A stretch of 35,091 nt of DNA from Saprospiraceae bacterium (GCA_020629935.1 JAHDCJ010000048.1:2076-37166); one strand, 5' to 3'. Positions 8,801 through 17,647 are shown, numbered from the stretch's first letter. Program-made: numbers and translations. The notes: generated by a model from the sequence alone, not told the origin.

Positions 8801-10742
8801 CGTCAAAATTGCCAATCGAAATTGGGGCGCAATGGATATACTCTTAGAAGCCAATGACATTAATGATTTGGTCAACGCCCGTATAAAAGTCTTAGATGAT
8901 GACCATGAACTTTTTGTTTCTGGAACTTATGTGTCTCCAATGCATGCGAAAAAAACAGGTTTAAATAATCCAAATTATTTCGATGTGCAAGTAGAAACCA
9001 ATCGATACCCTGTTAATTTTGCAGAACATTTTCTAAAGCAAATATCTGATACAGAAGGTTGGTTTAAAGCCAATATTCGACTTAATGGAATACCTTCCGC
9101 GCCCAATATTTTTGGTACGCTTGAAGTATTTGATGCGTCTACAAAAGTGGATTATTTGCAAACTAGATATTATCTAAAAAAGGTAGAATCACTAATAACC
9201 AATACTGAATTTAATTTAGATGGTAATATCGTTTATGATGAAAATGGGAAAGCAGCAGTTATCTTTGGTGGGATTTTACATGAGCGTTTGCGGAATTTCT
9301 CTATGGATGTGACGGTAGATACCAATACCGACAATGATCAAGATTATACCAATGATGAGTTTATGTTATTAAACACCACTCAAAAGGATAATCCCGATTT
9401 TTATGGTAAGGCTTTTGGAGGAGCAAAAGTCAATTTTAAAGGTCCTTTTACACAAATCAATATGCGCTTAGATGCGTATAATAATGAAAACACAGAAATA
9501 TTTATTCCCGTAATTAGTACAGGAGAGGTCAAGAAAGCTTCTTTTATTGAGTTTGTCCAACCCGAAGATGATATAGATCCTAATGAAGTCGTTTCTTCTC
9601 CTGATTTACGAGGCATCAACGTTGACATGAAATTAAATGTCAATAATAAGGCAACCATAAATTTGATTTTTGATGATCGTACAGGGGAGGTGATGAAAGG
9701 AAAAGGGGAAGGTAGTATGGAGATTGCAGTAACTCGAACTGGCGATTTTACTATTGATGGACAGTTTATTGTAGAGGAAGGAGAGTACTTATTTATTTAC
9801 CAAAACTTTATTAATAAGGGTTTTGCGGTAAGTAAAGGCGGAGTGATCAATTGGGATGGTGACCCTTATGATGCGCAGATCAATTTGAATGCGTATTATG
9901 AAGGTTTAGAAACACCGGTGTATAATTTTATCTTTGAGTATCTCAGTGTAGAAGATAACTCTACGACTGCCTTGGCTAGAAGATCCACGCCTGTTAAATT
10001 ACTGATGGCTTTGGAAGGTCAATTGTCTCAACCAAAGATTACCTTCAATATGGAGTTCCCTGAAATTGACTCTAGATTAAAAGGTGCAGTAGATAGTAAA
10101 ATGTCGGCCATATCTGGTGATGATAATGAATTGAATCGTCAAGTATTTGGATTGATCGTTCTAGGAAACTTTCTACCTTCTGAAGGTTCAGGCCAATCGA
10201 CCAATCAATTTTTAACCAGTGTAAATACACTCACCGAACTTTTATCCAATCAATTTTCTAGTCACTTGACTGATTTATTGACAGAGTTTGTTGATGGGGT
10301 AGGCTTTATTTCTAATATTGAATTTGATGCAAGTTATCGACTATATTCAATTCAAGATATTGAAGGTTTGGAAAACCCCTATACGGCAAGTCAACTTCAA
10401 CTAGGACTTAAAAATTATTTCTTAGATGATCGATTAATAATTAATATTGGTGGAAATATTGACTTTGCCAATGAATCATTAAGTACCAATAATCAAGGCG
10501 CCTATGTGGCTGGTGATTTTGTAATTGAGTACTTACTTACAGAAGATGGACGATTCCGTATTCGAGCTTATAATAGAACGGAGTCCGGTTATGAAGAAAT
10601 TGGTGGTTCTCAACGAAATCGAACAGGGATCGGTATTTCATATTCTAGAGAATTTGATACCTTTAAAGAATTTATTAAGTCATTTTTTGATGGAGTAGGA
10701 AAAGGGAAAAAGAAGAAAGAAAAGGAAAATGATATTCGATAA
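5832..10742 (+). CDS. tamB: TamB/DUF490 family translocation-assembly protein
   Basis: The giant 1636-residue product has one N-terminal membrane helix (about residues 1-19), then repeated beta-rich AsmA/TamB-like segments, and a C-terminal DUF490 domain (roughly 1150-1600). Family knowledge: such proteins span the periplasm as hydrophobic beta-grooves and move lipids or assist outer-membrane assembly. The C-terminus ends in a Lys-rich tail. The given start is the TTG at 5832, which lies inside the expected membrane anchor. The same frame is open back to 5724 and encodes a basic stretch (KKKNRFWTFLRR) typical of a TamB N-terminus, but contains no ATG, GTG or TTG; the real start is therefore unsettled. 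A CATATTTG element at 5701-5708 could be its -7 box. The next gene follows 15 bases after the stop. Confidence 0.9.
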   Translation: MIFLFVFILLAGIIGWILLQQESTQNYLIQKVSNYLERELNVEVNIDHVNIDFFDKLVLDGFFIEDQKKDTLLYVKQLKADIGLFNILRKEVKVDAIYLDHVVFNLQRYTPEEPFNVQFIIDRFFAPSEGNGEKKDFSWLLNADDLYLNHTRFKLNEQRSGDQVEVFLPKGHLHFKSIDIQNLLIDIESAKLSNPNVYLKKLRRSVADEILGELEEEIEVPVDSAQKTLRLQVADFKLLGGQFKFDNFLHEPKNHQGIDFNRLRLQGIDVEVSNYDYQDFYHNGMIDKINFVEQSGFVLEKGHGLTKIKPGSIGVYDFKLETPNSSIGDTIIFKYRSFYDITEFADKFRLTSQINNSVVAVEDIMAFAPKLRENLFFKEIKDERILVDGYFKGKINNFKAKELDIKLGERLFLKGKMDARDITIPEDAFFQVDIEQLITTSDDLKLILPQANFPDNFQKLGNLDYNGWFTGFLFNFTTEGALRTDLGRVGLNLNLDVRDGLEKGVYKGLLSVDEFDLRTWTENDLFGKASFTTNVKGTGVTGETIKADLDGEIQSFFFKDYEYKKIKIDGIFDKKLFTGKLIADDENIDLTFDGTINFNEEVPKIKVSADITNVDLQALNISKTPLALRGIVEIDLSGDNVDNIAGDGAMFRFDIIQGENIYHLDSILFNSTIDPISGAREINMNSEIAEAQIKGYFNLIQMNGAFVNYLIDYYPSYADKLDLTPMEPKWEKDTVNLVGGAFTIVEKPVPFDKQDFTFSVKVKKANNLSQLFDINLKSVGESSVTGYFNNEIGQLTLGVSVPSLKYLNFDVTDFLLSTTASREETSVNMRVGSVGLGDSLQIPSVYFDGEMVNDTLRFGLNVSNFTDVFTNLNINGMLFPEAEYFEARFLPSNFYIYNEEWIVSGDNHIRFNNKYIKTKNVFINNGTQRISLNGIGNNGLMLNLQNILLDPINDFIPGEKFDVYGAVSADISIQNIFKLQDINAHAFIDTVKIANRNWGAMDILLEANDINDLVNARIKVLDDDHELFVSGTYVSPMHAKKTGLNNPNYFDVQVETNRYPVNFAEHFLKQISDTEGWFKANIRLNGIPSAPNIFGTLEVFDASTKVDYLQTRYYLKKVESLITNTEFNLDGNIVYDENGKAAVIFGGILHERLRNFSMDVTVDTNTDNDQDYTNDEFMLLNTTQKDNPDFYGKAFGGAKVNFKGPFTQINMRLDAYNNENTEIFIPVISTGEVKKASFIEFVQPEDDIDPNEVVSSPDLRGINVDMKLNVNNKATINLIFDDRTGEVMKGKGEGSMEIAVTRTGDFTIDGQFIVEEGEYLFIYQNFINKGFAVSKGGVINWDGDPYDAQINLNAYYEGLETPVYNFIFEYLSVEDNSTTALARRSTPVKLLMALEGQLSQPKITFNMEFPEIDSRLKGAVDSKMSAISGDDNELNRQVFGLIVLGNFLPSEGSGQSTNQFLTSVNTLTELLSNQFSSHLTDLLTEFVDGVGFISNIEFDASYRLYSIQDIEGLENPYTASQLQLGLKNYFLDDRLIINIGGNIDFANESLSTNNQGAYVAGDFVIEYLLTEDGRFRIRAYNRTESGYEEIGGSQRNRTGIGISYSREFDTFKEFIKSFFDGVGKGKKKKEKENDIR

Positions 10743-10757
10743 AAATAATTAAACGTG

Positions 10758-11312
10758 ATGATAAAGAAAATAATTTTTGCTTGTAGTTTATCTCTATTTT
10801 TGTTTGCTTGTTCTTCTAATGAAAATCAAGTAGAAAATAAACCTACCGTAAGTAATGAAGAAACGGTAAGGGTTTCTCTTGTAGATCTCATTTCCTTAGA
10901 AGATTTTGAAGGAAGAATAAAAGGAGATGATGACGGCTTAGTCGTTTATAATTTTTGGGCCACTTGGTGTAAACCTTGCATTGCCGAAATGCCTTATTTT
11001 GAAAAAGTTTATGAAGAAAATAAAGCGGCTGGATTGAAGTTGGTTTTCGTAAGTATAGATAAGCCCAGTCAACTAGAAAGTCGATTAATTCCTTTTTTAG
11101 AAAAACAAAAATTATTAGGAGAGGTCATTTTGCCTGATGCTAAAAAAACATCAGAGATCACGAAAATTGTTTCTCCAGATTGGAAAGGAAATATACCTGC
11201 CACCTTAATTGTAGATCCATCAAATGATACCTATCTTTTTTATAGGAAAGAATTTGATTATGAACAATTGAAAGCCATACTTCTTCCTTTAATGGCTGCA
11301 CGTACCATGTAA
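10758..11312 (+). CDS. TlpA-like thioredoxin-fold lipoprotein
   Basis: From the ATG at 10758 the product has 184 residues. A lipobox (LFAC) puts the lipidated Cys at residue 18. A thioredoxin-fold domain follows from about residue 42, with FWATWCKPC (cysteines 71 and 74). After that comes the TlpA-type segment KLVFVSIDKPSQ and a cis-Pro region (NIPATLIVD). It should be a periplasmic, membrane-tethered thiol-disulfide oxidoreductase. A GTG one codon upstream is less likely as start. It follows tamB by 15 bases, probably cotranscribed, and is convergent with the envelope cassette. Confidence 0.88.
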   Translation: MIKKIIFACSLSLFLFACSSNENQVENKPTVSNEETVRVSLVDLISLEDFEGRIKGDDDGLVVYNFWATWCKPCIAEMPYFEKVYEENKAAGLKLVFVSIDKPSQLESRLIPFLEKQKLLGEVILPDAKKTSEITKIVSPDWKGNIPATLIVDPSNDTYLFYRKEFDYEQLKAILLPLMAARTM

Positions 11313-11367
11313 TACAAAAAGGACGGAAAAATGAGGATGAAATTTTTCTTGGGATTATTGAAGTGTA

Positions 11368-12087
11368 CTAAAATAACAGTATCCCCACTCGAAGATTTAC
11401 AGTCAAACCAATACCTCCTTGATTTAAGCCCCATTCACCAAAGCTGTACACATTAGGACCATATCGATCACCAAAACCTCCATGGACAAAATTAAAGTCT
11501 TGACGATTAATGGTAAATTTTTCGCTGGCATTTAAGGCACCAAGAGTCAGTCCAAAATCAAAATCAAGGGTAATGAAGTTAAGTAATACCTCTTGGTAAC
11601 CAAAACCCGCAGTGAATTTTCTAGAGCGAATATTTTCACTTGAATAACTTAATAAAGATTCATTTTCAGGATTTACATTATCTACTTGATAATAATTTCC
11701 TTTTATATCAGCCCGGCCTAAGTGAATTTGAGCAAAGGCATAAGAGCCTTGAGGCGCAGGAATCGCATTATTTAAAAATAATTTAGCTACCGCATAAACT
11801 TGAAAATCTTTTAGTGTGGCTTTTTCTTCTGGGTAACTCCCATAACGAAATTTATAAGACTCTAGTTTCTGTTTATAATCGCGACCGGTGAAGTTAAAAC
11901 CAGCACCAACTACTACTGTTCGAAAAATTACATATTCTGTGCTTATATCCACTCCTTTATCCACCAAAGGAGCCATTAAATCCGTTTTAAGGATGAAGCG
12001 TTTTCCTTGAAATCCAGTATTGGCTTGACCAAATATGGAATAAGTGAGAAAAAGAAAACCAGTAAGTAGAGTAAGTCTGCGCATCAT
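11368..12087 (-). CDS. Outer-membrane beta-barrel-like protein, unknown
   Basis: The 239-residue product has a signal peptide ending near FGQA (residue 22) and alternating aromatic/polar strands throughout, and it terminates in a hydrophobic-aromatic strand (VNLRVGILLF), the usual C-terminal signature for BAM-assembled outer-membrane barrels. It is the last gene of a four-gene minus-strand set; its start codon directly follows the stop of the lipoprotein gene upstream (no gap). A specific family is not recognised. Its context suggests it partners the lipoproteins and protease of the same operon. Confidence 0.78.
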   Translation of the reverse strand: MMRRLTLLTGFLFLTYSIFGQANTGFQGKRFILKTDLMAPLVDKGVDISTEYVIFRTVVVGAGFNFTGRDYKQKLESYKFRYGSYPEEKATLKDFQVYAVAKLFLNNAIPAPQGSYAFAQIHLGRADIKGNYYQVDNVNPENESLLSYSSENIRSRKFTAGFGYQEVLLNFITLDFDFGLTLGALNASEKFTINRQDFNFVHGGFGDRYGPNVYSFGEWGLNQGGIGLTVNLRVGILLF

Positions 12088-12825
12088 TTATTTAGATATA
12101 ATATGAAAACTATCGTAAAGTAATGAGTTTAAATTAGCTTCAGTGGCACGTAAATTTACCTGACGAACTTCTCTGTAAATGATCTCTGCACTTCTTACAT
12201 CAGCAATTATTGTGTAATAATACGTATCTACATCTTGAAAGAAGAAACTTGCAATGCCCACAGGCGGAATAGTAAGCAAAAGTAATAGTTTTCCTTTCTT
12301 TGGTTTTTTATGTGTAGCAATACCATTGATCGAGAAAAACGGGGTACCATAAATGTCTGCCAAATAACTAAAGCGTGGAGAAATTAAAGGGCCTTGTTCG
12401 TGTTTGCCAATGACTTTACCTAATCTGAATTTTGAGGTATTATTTCTAACATTATCAAAATTTTGAAGATAGCTTACTTGAAGTAATTCTTGTTTTAAAG
12501 GAGCAAGGTCATTGAAAAAACTAGCATCATGCTTATTCAAATCTTCATTGTCTATAATCTGTAATTGAATGCCATTTTTTCGAGCATTACGATCTAGCAT
12601 CTTATTGAACGTAGATTCTTTAGACGCCGATTTTTGATAGCTTTTTTGTGTCTGATCTTTGGTACTTATTAATACTTCATAATCAGGATTTAGACAAACG
12701 ATACGTTTGACGTTATTCCCTTTTCTCCCCATCATTTTGGTTTGATCAATACGAAGTATACCTCTACAAGAAGAGAGGAATAATGAAGCCAGTAAAAGGA
12801 GAATAAAGTAACGTTTTTTATTCAT
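12088..12825 (-). CDS. Lipoprotein of unknown function
   Basis: The 245-residue product has a lipobox (FLSSC) with the lipidated Cys at residue 20. The mature domain is mixed alpha/beta, with a hydrophobic segment at about residues 176-192 (KLLLLLTIPPVGIASFFF) that could be a buried helix or membrane contact. The C-terminal part reads like a stress- or secretion-linked beta domain (YYYTIIADVRSAEIIYREVRQ). I recognise no family. It overlaps the M48 protease gene by 8 bases and abuts the barrel gene, so the products are probably made together. Confidence 0.78.
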   Translation of the reverse strand: MNKKRYFILLLLASLFLSSCRGILRIDQTKMMGRKGNNVKRIVCLNPDYEVLISTKDQTQKSYQKSASKESTFNKMLDRNARKNGIQLQIIDNEDLNKHDASFFNDLAPLKQELLQVSYLQNFDNVRNNTSKFRLGKVIGKHEQGPLISPRFSYLADIYGTPFFSINGIATHKKPKKGKLLLLLTIPPVGIASFFFQDVDTYYYTIIADVRSAEIIYREVRQVNLRATEANLNSLLYDSFHIISK

Positions 12826-14221
12826 TCAATTTTCGCTTTACGTAGACGTTATACTTTCCGCCTGGAAAATTTTCTAAATAGGTATTATAATAAGATTTTG
12901 CATCTTCCATCCCATAAGAAATCTCACGGAGTCTAGGATACAAAAATCCTATGGTTTCATTTTTGTCGCCAAATTTTTCAAACTGTTTTTGGATATATCC
13001 ATAAGCGGTAAACCAAATATCTTCTGTTTGCATTTTACTAAACATACAATACAAAGCGGCATAATCTTCTTCTTCTATTTTTTGAAAATCAACAAGCAAT
13101 CGATCAATGTTGCCCATTTCACTATATTGCGCGATGTAAAATAAATTTTCTGCTAATTTACAATTTAACCAGCTATTTTCTGGATATGATTTTAATAGTT
13201 TTAAACTTAAATAAATGCTTCGATAAAAGTTGGCATCTCGAAACGCATTTTCTACCTCTTCAAATCCAGAGATTGCTTGAATATAATCAAATTCTTCTTG
13301 GCTAAAAATATTTAACTCACCCAAACCTAAAGCCATTGTTTGACTAGTCAAATTATGATATCTGATATCTAAATTTTCCGTTTTCTTTTGATAAGGAATT
13401 TTTTCATTGTACAAAGCTTTGAAATACTTGTACTCATTCTCTTCACATTTAAAGCGTGTTGAGACGGGCAAACCTAAAGATGGAATTTCTTCAAATTCAA
13501 CTTGAGTGTTTCTTTTTGCCTTTAAAAAATCAATCACTTTAACTCCTTCCTTGGGTTGGTATCCGGCTCTACGAACCATATCAATTGCTTTACGATCTGC
13601 TTCGAGTTCTTGTTGATTGGAGAAATTGATTCTTGACTTTAAATTTTCTAAAGTTCTTTTTTGTATCGCATCCAATTCGTTAGAATTTGCATACTGTTCA
13701 TAAGGATGTTTTTTTACATAATGTGTGGCTTCATGAGCGATTACAAAAGCCAGCTGCGATTCATTTTCTAGCAAAGCTAAAAGACCCACATTAATGATTA
13801 AGGTTCCATCCATCCAAATATTGGCACTAGGGTAGGGTTGCCTTCCTACAAAAACACGAATTTCTTGATCTAAACCGTTAGGCAAAAGCACGGTTTTCGC
13901 CACCTTTTGTACATATGCACTTAGCGTATCATTAAAATAAATGTTTCCGCTGACAAACATTTCTTTTATAGAAAATGAAGTGGTGGTAATAAATTCATCG
14001 TCTTTATTCAATAAAGCTTTATCTGAAACATCAATTTCTATTTGAGCATCAGCTAAGATGCCTTTCATATATTCTTCAGGTATTTCCCCTTTGATCTCAA
14101 TAGGAGTATAATTGTTCATAAACACAGATACCTGTCCTAAACTCCATTTGTTAGAGAAGAGAAATACAATAAAAACAAGACCCCAAATTTTATTTCCAAT
14201 CAATATCTTCAATAGATTCAT
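12818..14221 (-). CDS. M48-family zinc metalloprotease, exported
   Basis: The 467-residue product has a signal peptide (hydrophobic core about 13-23, cleavage near SLGQ at 30) and an M48 peptidase domain at about 85-240. The zinc site is intact: HEATH at 163-167 and the downstream ELEADRKA, in which Glu205 should be the third ligand. The rest (about 290-467) is helical with TPR-like character, as in BepA-type periplasmic proteases that look after outer-membrane protein assembly (family knowledge). It overlaps the preceding beta-propeller lipoprotein gene by 32 bases and the following lipoprotein gene by 8, which implies translational coupling. An envelope quality-control role is inferred. Confidence 0.9.
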   Translation of the reverse strand: MNLLKILIGNKIWGLVFIVFLFSNKWSLGQVSVFMNNYTPIEIKGEIPEEYMKGILADAQIEIDVSDKALLNKDDEFITTTSFSIKEMFVSGNIYFNDTLSAYVQKVAKTVLLPNGLDQEIRVFVGRQPYPSANIWMDGTLIINVGLLALLENESQLAFVIAHEATHYVKKHPYEQYANSNELDAIQKRTLENLKSRINFSNQQELEADRKAIDMVRRAGYQPKEGVKVIDFLKAKRNTQVEFEEIPSLGLPVSTRFKCEENEYKYFKALYNEKIPYQKKTENLDIRYHNLTSQTMALGLGELNIFSQEEFDYIQAISGFEEVENAFRDANFYRSIYLSLKLLKSYPENSWLNCKLAENLFYIAQYSEMGNIDRLLVDFQKIEEEDYAALYCMFSKMQTEDIWFTAYGYIQKQFEKFGDKNETIGFLYPRLREISYGMEDAKSYYNTYLENFPGGKYNVYVKRKLNE

Positions 14222-15074
14222 TTGAAACAGATAATATCCGATTTAAAAAGTGATTTGTTAAATTTATTATTCTAATAGATGAGGAGCCAGGCATAATAAT
14301 GGCTACTTCTGTTCCGTTGGGGTTGATTGCATATTGTGCTGCGGCATCTTCAGAAACAATAGTAGGTGCTTCTGCATTCACGACATCCCACATATACATC
14401 TGTTGGTTCGTAGAGAAAATAAGTATAGACTTATCTCTTGCCCATTTAGGCTGGTATATTGGGTTTATAGAATTAAAGGTTTTTACATTGCCAGGCATAC
14501 TAGCCACTTTTAATTCCAATTTATAGTTTGTGCTGCATTTGATCGCATAAGCAAGGTCATATTGTGTAGAAATTGCGAAAAATTGAATCCCATTTTCGCC
14601 TATGGTGTCTAAAGGATAATCAATAGAAGGAATTTCAGTATTTAATGCCTCATTTAATGGAAAAAAAAGATCTTCCAAAAATAGATAAATATCATTATTA
14701 AATAAGTAATCAAAACTTTTTACCGATTGGTAGGCACTAAGCGGGATAGGTAATTTTTCTTCAAAATTAATCACATACATTTCTTCTGTATCGGTGAGAA
14801 ACAGGGCTTGCCTTAAATTTGGTTTTAAAGATAGTCTTTTCTTTGTAATAGTATCTGAAGAAAACTTTAAGGTTTCAAACCCTAAAGGATCTGTAGTAAA
14901 TAATTGATTCCCAGCTACAAATCCTATGGTACCTACCGAAGCCTCCAAAAAGCGAGGATCACTTAATGAGACAATAGAAGGATCGGAGTTGAATACTTTG
15001 CATCCAGAAATTATACTAGATAAAAGTAATATAACTACAAGCTGAAAAAGGTATTTTATTTTAACAATTCGCAT
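14190..15074 (-). CDS. Beta-propeller-like lipoprotein
   Basis: The 294-residue product carries a lipobox (IISGC) with the lipidated Cys at residue 25. The rest shows repeated strand patterns with TolB/WD40-like turns, for example PKWARDKSILIFST and YAINPNGTEVAI, in which a D or N before a hydrophobic strand marks propeller blades. Such domains act as protein-binding platforms in the periplasm. It is the first gene of the four-gene envelope cassette and its end overlaps the M48 protease start by 32 bases. The propeller assignment is by repeat pattern only, moderately sure. Confidence 0.75.
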   Translation of the reverse strand: MRIVKIKYLFQLVVILLLSSIISGCKVFNSDPSIVSLSDPRFLEASVGTIGFVAGNQLFTTDPLGFETLKFSSDTITKKRLSLKPNLRQALFLTDTEEMYVINFEEKLPIPLSAYQSVKSFDYLFNNDIYLFLEDLFFPLNEALNTEIPSIDYPLDTIGENGIQFFAISTQYDLAYAIKCSTNYKLELKVASMPGNVKTFNSINPIYQPKWARDKSILIFSTNQQMYMWDVVNAEAPTIVSEDAAAQYAINPNGTEVAIIMPGSSSIRIINLTNHFLNRILSVSNESIEDIDWK

Positions 15075-15489
15075 TTGTAACTAGTGAAAATATTTGCAAA
15101 ATAAAGAATAAATGTAAGTATAATTTTTAGTAAATTTTAATCATTTATTCTTAATGAATAAAAATGAATAATTATTCATAATATTGACTTCAATTTAAAA
15201 TTTGATATTCTAATTTTAAAATTCAAATCTAACCTCTAAATCAAAAGGTAATAAACTTTTTCTATTTATATTTCCTTAGTAAACAGGCGTTTGATACTAA
15301 GGTGCTTTTTATATTATAAATTTGTACCTTGAATAAACAATTGGGCCCAATATTTGTCATATATTTAATAGATGTAGATGAAAAGAAAAAAATAAATAGT
15401 AATTTCTTAACTTTGCAACTTTATTAAAGCAAAAACGTTATGCTTTATATACAAATACCTATTTTTTACAATTTTTAAATTTATTTCTA
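15075..15489. other. Divergent intergenic region before trxA
   Basis: This 415-base AT-rich spacer lies between the envelope cassette (minus) and trxA (plus). It holds two plus-strand -7 type elements, TAAATTTG at 15317-15324 and TAACTTTG at 15408-15415; the second is correctly placed for trxA, giving a leader of about 70 bases. Neither has a TTG at the ideal 20-base distance (the first has one at 23). No ORF, tRNA or structured RNA is evident. Confidence 0.5.
15408..15415 (+). promoter_or_regulatory. -7 promoter element for trxA
   Basis: TAACTTTG matches the TAnnTTTG element exactly and is about 75 bases before the trxA start codon. No clear -33 TTG accompanies it. Confidence 0.5.
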
Positions 15490-15807
15490 ATGGCAATGCA
15501 ATTAACAGACGATAACTTCAAAACTTCAGCAATAGAAACAGATAAATTAGTCCTTGTTGACTTTTGGGCTGCATGGTGTGGACCTTGTAAAATGCTAACT
15601 CCTATTATCGACGAATTAGCTGAAGATTATAAAGATACTGCTGTAATTGGTAAAGTAGACGTGGATAATAATCCACAAGTTTCTAATCAATTCGGTATCC
15701 GAAGTTTACCTACTATTCTTTTCTTAAAGAATGGGGAAATCGTAGACAAACATATTGGTGTAACTAGTAAAGCAGTGCTTGACAAAAAAATTCAAGCACA
15801 TTTATAA
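15490..15807 (+). CDS. trxA: Thioredoxin
   Basis: This is a classical single-domain thioredoxin of 105 residues. The active site is WCGPC with Cys30 and Cys33, preceded by VDFWAAW, and the cis-Pro lies in SLPT (Pro74). It is cytoplasmic and receives electrons from thioredoxin reductase to reduce ribonucleotide reductase, peroxiredoxins and other targets. Two in-frame ATGs (15490 and 15496) are possible; the first is used here. It has its own upstream -7 element and a terminator, so it is monocistronic. Confidence 0.96.
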   Translation: MAMQLTDDNFKTSAIETDKLVLVDFWAAWCGPCKMLTPIIDELAEDYKDTAVIGKVDVDNNPQVSNQFGIRSLPTILFLKNGEIVDKHIGVTSKAVLDKKIQAHL

Positions 15808-15827
15808 TTTTTTCACCAAAAAAAGAT

Positions 15828-15865
15828 TAAACCTCTATCTTAACAATTTGTAGGATAGAGGTTTA
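15828..15865 (+). terminator. Hairpin terminator after trxA
   Basis: A 12-bp stem TAAACCTCTATC/GATAGAGGTTTA with a 14-base loop lies 21 bases after the trxA stop and is followed by TTTATTT. The T-tract is interrupted, so efficiency may be partial and the DUF58 gene could be reached by read-through. Confidence 0.72.
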
Positions 15866-15885
15866 TTTATTTAATTTGTACTCCT

Positions 15886-16815
15886 ATGGATTTTTTCGAA
15901 CAACATGATGTGCGTCAACTCGGTAACCTTGAATTGCTTGCCCGACAAGTAGTGGAAGGTTTTATTATTGGTTTACATAAAAGTCCATTCCATGGATTTT
16001 CTGTAGAATTTGCCGAACATAGACTCTATAACCAAGGAGAATCTACCAAAAATATTGATTGGAAAGTCTATGCCCGATCAGATAAACTCTTTTCTAAACG
16101 TTTTGAAGAAGAAACGAATCTACGGTGTCAAATTGTAATTGATGCTTCTTCTTCTATGTATTTCCCAGAAAATAAATCAGATACAAAATCTCAACTTAAT
16201 AAATTAGAATTTTCTTCCTTAGCTGCGGCTTCTTTAATGACTTTGTTACGTAAACAAAGAGATGCATTCGGCTTGAGTCTATTCTCCGATTCTGTATTTC
16301 AACATACACGTTGTAAATCGAGTACAGCACATTATAAGCTACTCTTGACTTATCTGCATAATTTAATTGATAATCCTGAACGAAATAAAACGACTTCGGC
16401 TGCTGCCGCTCTCCATGAAATTGCGGATAGTGTACACCGACGATCTCTTATTGTGGTATTTAGTGATATGTTTGAATATTCAGAAGATACGGAAAAACTA
16501 TTTGCTGCCTTACAACACCTAAAACACAATAAACATGAAGTAGTCTTATTTCATGTCGTCGATAAAAGCAAAGAAATTGATTTTGAATTCGAAAATAGAC
16601 CTTACCTTTTTATAGATATTGAATCTGGTGAAAAAGTTCGACTACAATCGAATCAGGTGAAAGATTATTATGTAGAACAAATGCACAAATTTAGAAATGC
16701 ATTAGAGATGAGATGCCTACAATACAAAATTGACTTTGTAGAAGCAGACATCAATCAGGGATTTCGACAAGTCCTGATGCCTTATCTTGTAAAACGTAGC
16801 AAAATGGGTACTTAA
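15886..16815 (+). CDS. DUF58 domain protein
   Basis: The 309-residue product is a full DUF58 protein: the N-terminal signature (GLHKSPFHGFSVEFAEHR) and KNIDWKVYARSDKLFSKRFEEE are diagnostic, followed by a von Willebrand A-like half with a DASSSM motif (a MIDAS-like DxSxS). Family knowledge: DUF58 proteins usually sit beside a MoxR AAA+ ATPase and BatA/BatB genes and are thought to work with them in envelope stress or protein maturation. Here no MoxR or Bat gene is adjacent. It starts 20 bases after the trxA terminator. Confidence 0.93.
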   Translation: MDFFEQHDVRQLGNLELLARQVVEGFIIGLHKSPFHGFSVEFAEHRLYNQGESTKNIDWKVYARSDKLFSKRFEEETNLRCQIVIDASSSMYFPENKSDTKSQLNKLEFSSLAAASLMTLLRKQRDAFGLSLFSDSVFQHTRCKSSTAHYKLLLTYLHNLIDNPERNKTTSAAAALHEIADSVHRRSLIVVFSDMFEYSEDTEKLFAALQHLKHNKHEVVLFHVVDKSKEIDFEFENRPYLFIDIESGEKVRLQSNQVKDYYVEQMHKFRNALEMRCLQYKIDFVEADINQGFRQVLMPYLVKRSKMGT

Positions 16816-16882
16816 GCCAATCGCATCAATTTCTTAATTCATTTTTTTAGGATAAAATATACACAACTTAGCTAAAACCACT

Positions 16883-17647
16883 ATGACTAAACTTAATAAA
16901 ATTTCTACCACCGCTCCAGATGAATTGAGCAAAAAAGAGGTTAAAAAAGAATTTAATAACCTTTGTGAACGAATTGGCGAACTACAAAATTTAATGTACG
17001 CTGGAGGAAAACACAGTTTACTCGTCGTTTTGCAAGGGATGGACTCTAGTGGAAAAGATGGCGTTACTCGAAATGTATTTAAAGACTGTGCGCCTTATGC
17101 CATTTCGGTAAAAGCATTCAAAAAACCTTCTAAAGAAGAAATGGGACATGACTTTCTTTGGCGTGTACATCAAGCTGCTCCCGAAAAAGGACAGTTCGTC
17201 GTTTTTAATCGATCTCATTACGAAGATGTACTCATCCAACGAGTACATGGATGGATAGACGAAGATCGGGTTAAGGTTCGATTCAGAGCAATCAATGCTT
17301 TTGAAGAACTTCTTAAAGAAGATAATAATACCACGATTCTAAAATTTTATCTACACCTATCTAAAGATCGCCAAATCGAAAAACTTCGAGAACGGATCAC
17401 AGAACCCACAAAAAATTGGAAGCATAATGATGGCGATTGGGAACAACGTAAACATTGGGATCAATACATGGATTGCTATGAAGATGTGCTCGATAATTGT
17501 AATCACATTCCTTGGGAAATCATTCCAGCAGACAATCAATGGTATCGAAATTATTTAATCGCTAAAAAAATCTGTGCTACTTTGGAAGCCCTAAATATGG
17601 AATTCCCAAGATTAGATGAAGATGAAATAACGGCTGATTGGAAATAA
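16883..17647 (+). CDS. PPK2-family polyphosphate kinase
   Basis: The 254-residue product is a single-domain PPK2 enzyme, which uses polyphosphate to phosphorylate nucleoside mono- or diphosphates (family knowledge). Visible parts are the Walker A segment GMDSSGKDG at 52-60, the Walker B-like FNRSHYEDV at 108-116 with the conserved Asp, the lid with RITEPTKNWK, and the DNQWYRN segment near the C-terminus. Single-domain length fits the class I or III forms, but preference for AMP or ADP cannot be decided by eye. It is followed 12 bases later by the S4-domain gene, so the two are probably cotranscribed. Confidence 0.93.
   Translation: MTKLNKISTTAPDELSKKEVKKEFNNLCERIGELQNLMYAGGKHSLLVVLQGMDSSGKDGVTRNVFKDCAPYAISVKAFKKPSKEEMGHDFLWRVHQAAPEKGQFVVFNRSHYEDVLIQRVHGWIDEDRVKVRFRAINAFEELLKEDNNTTILKFYLHLSKDRQIEKLRERITEPTKNWKHNDGDWEQRKHWDQYMDCYEDVLDNCNHIPWEIIPADNQWYRNYLIAKKICATLEALNMEFPRLDEDEITADWK

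Noticed and set aside
9401-9658. Minus-strand ORF inside tamB
   Set aside because: A shadow frame of a well-supported gene, with no signal or family features.
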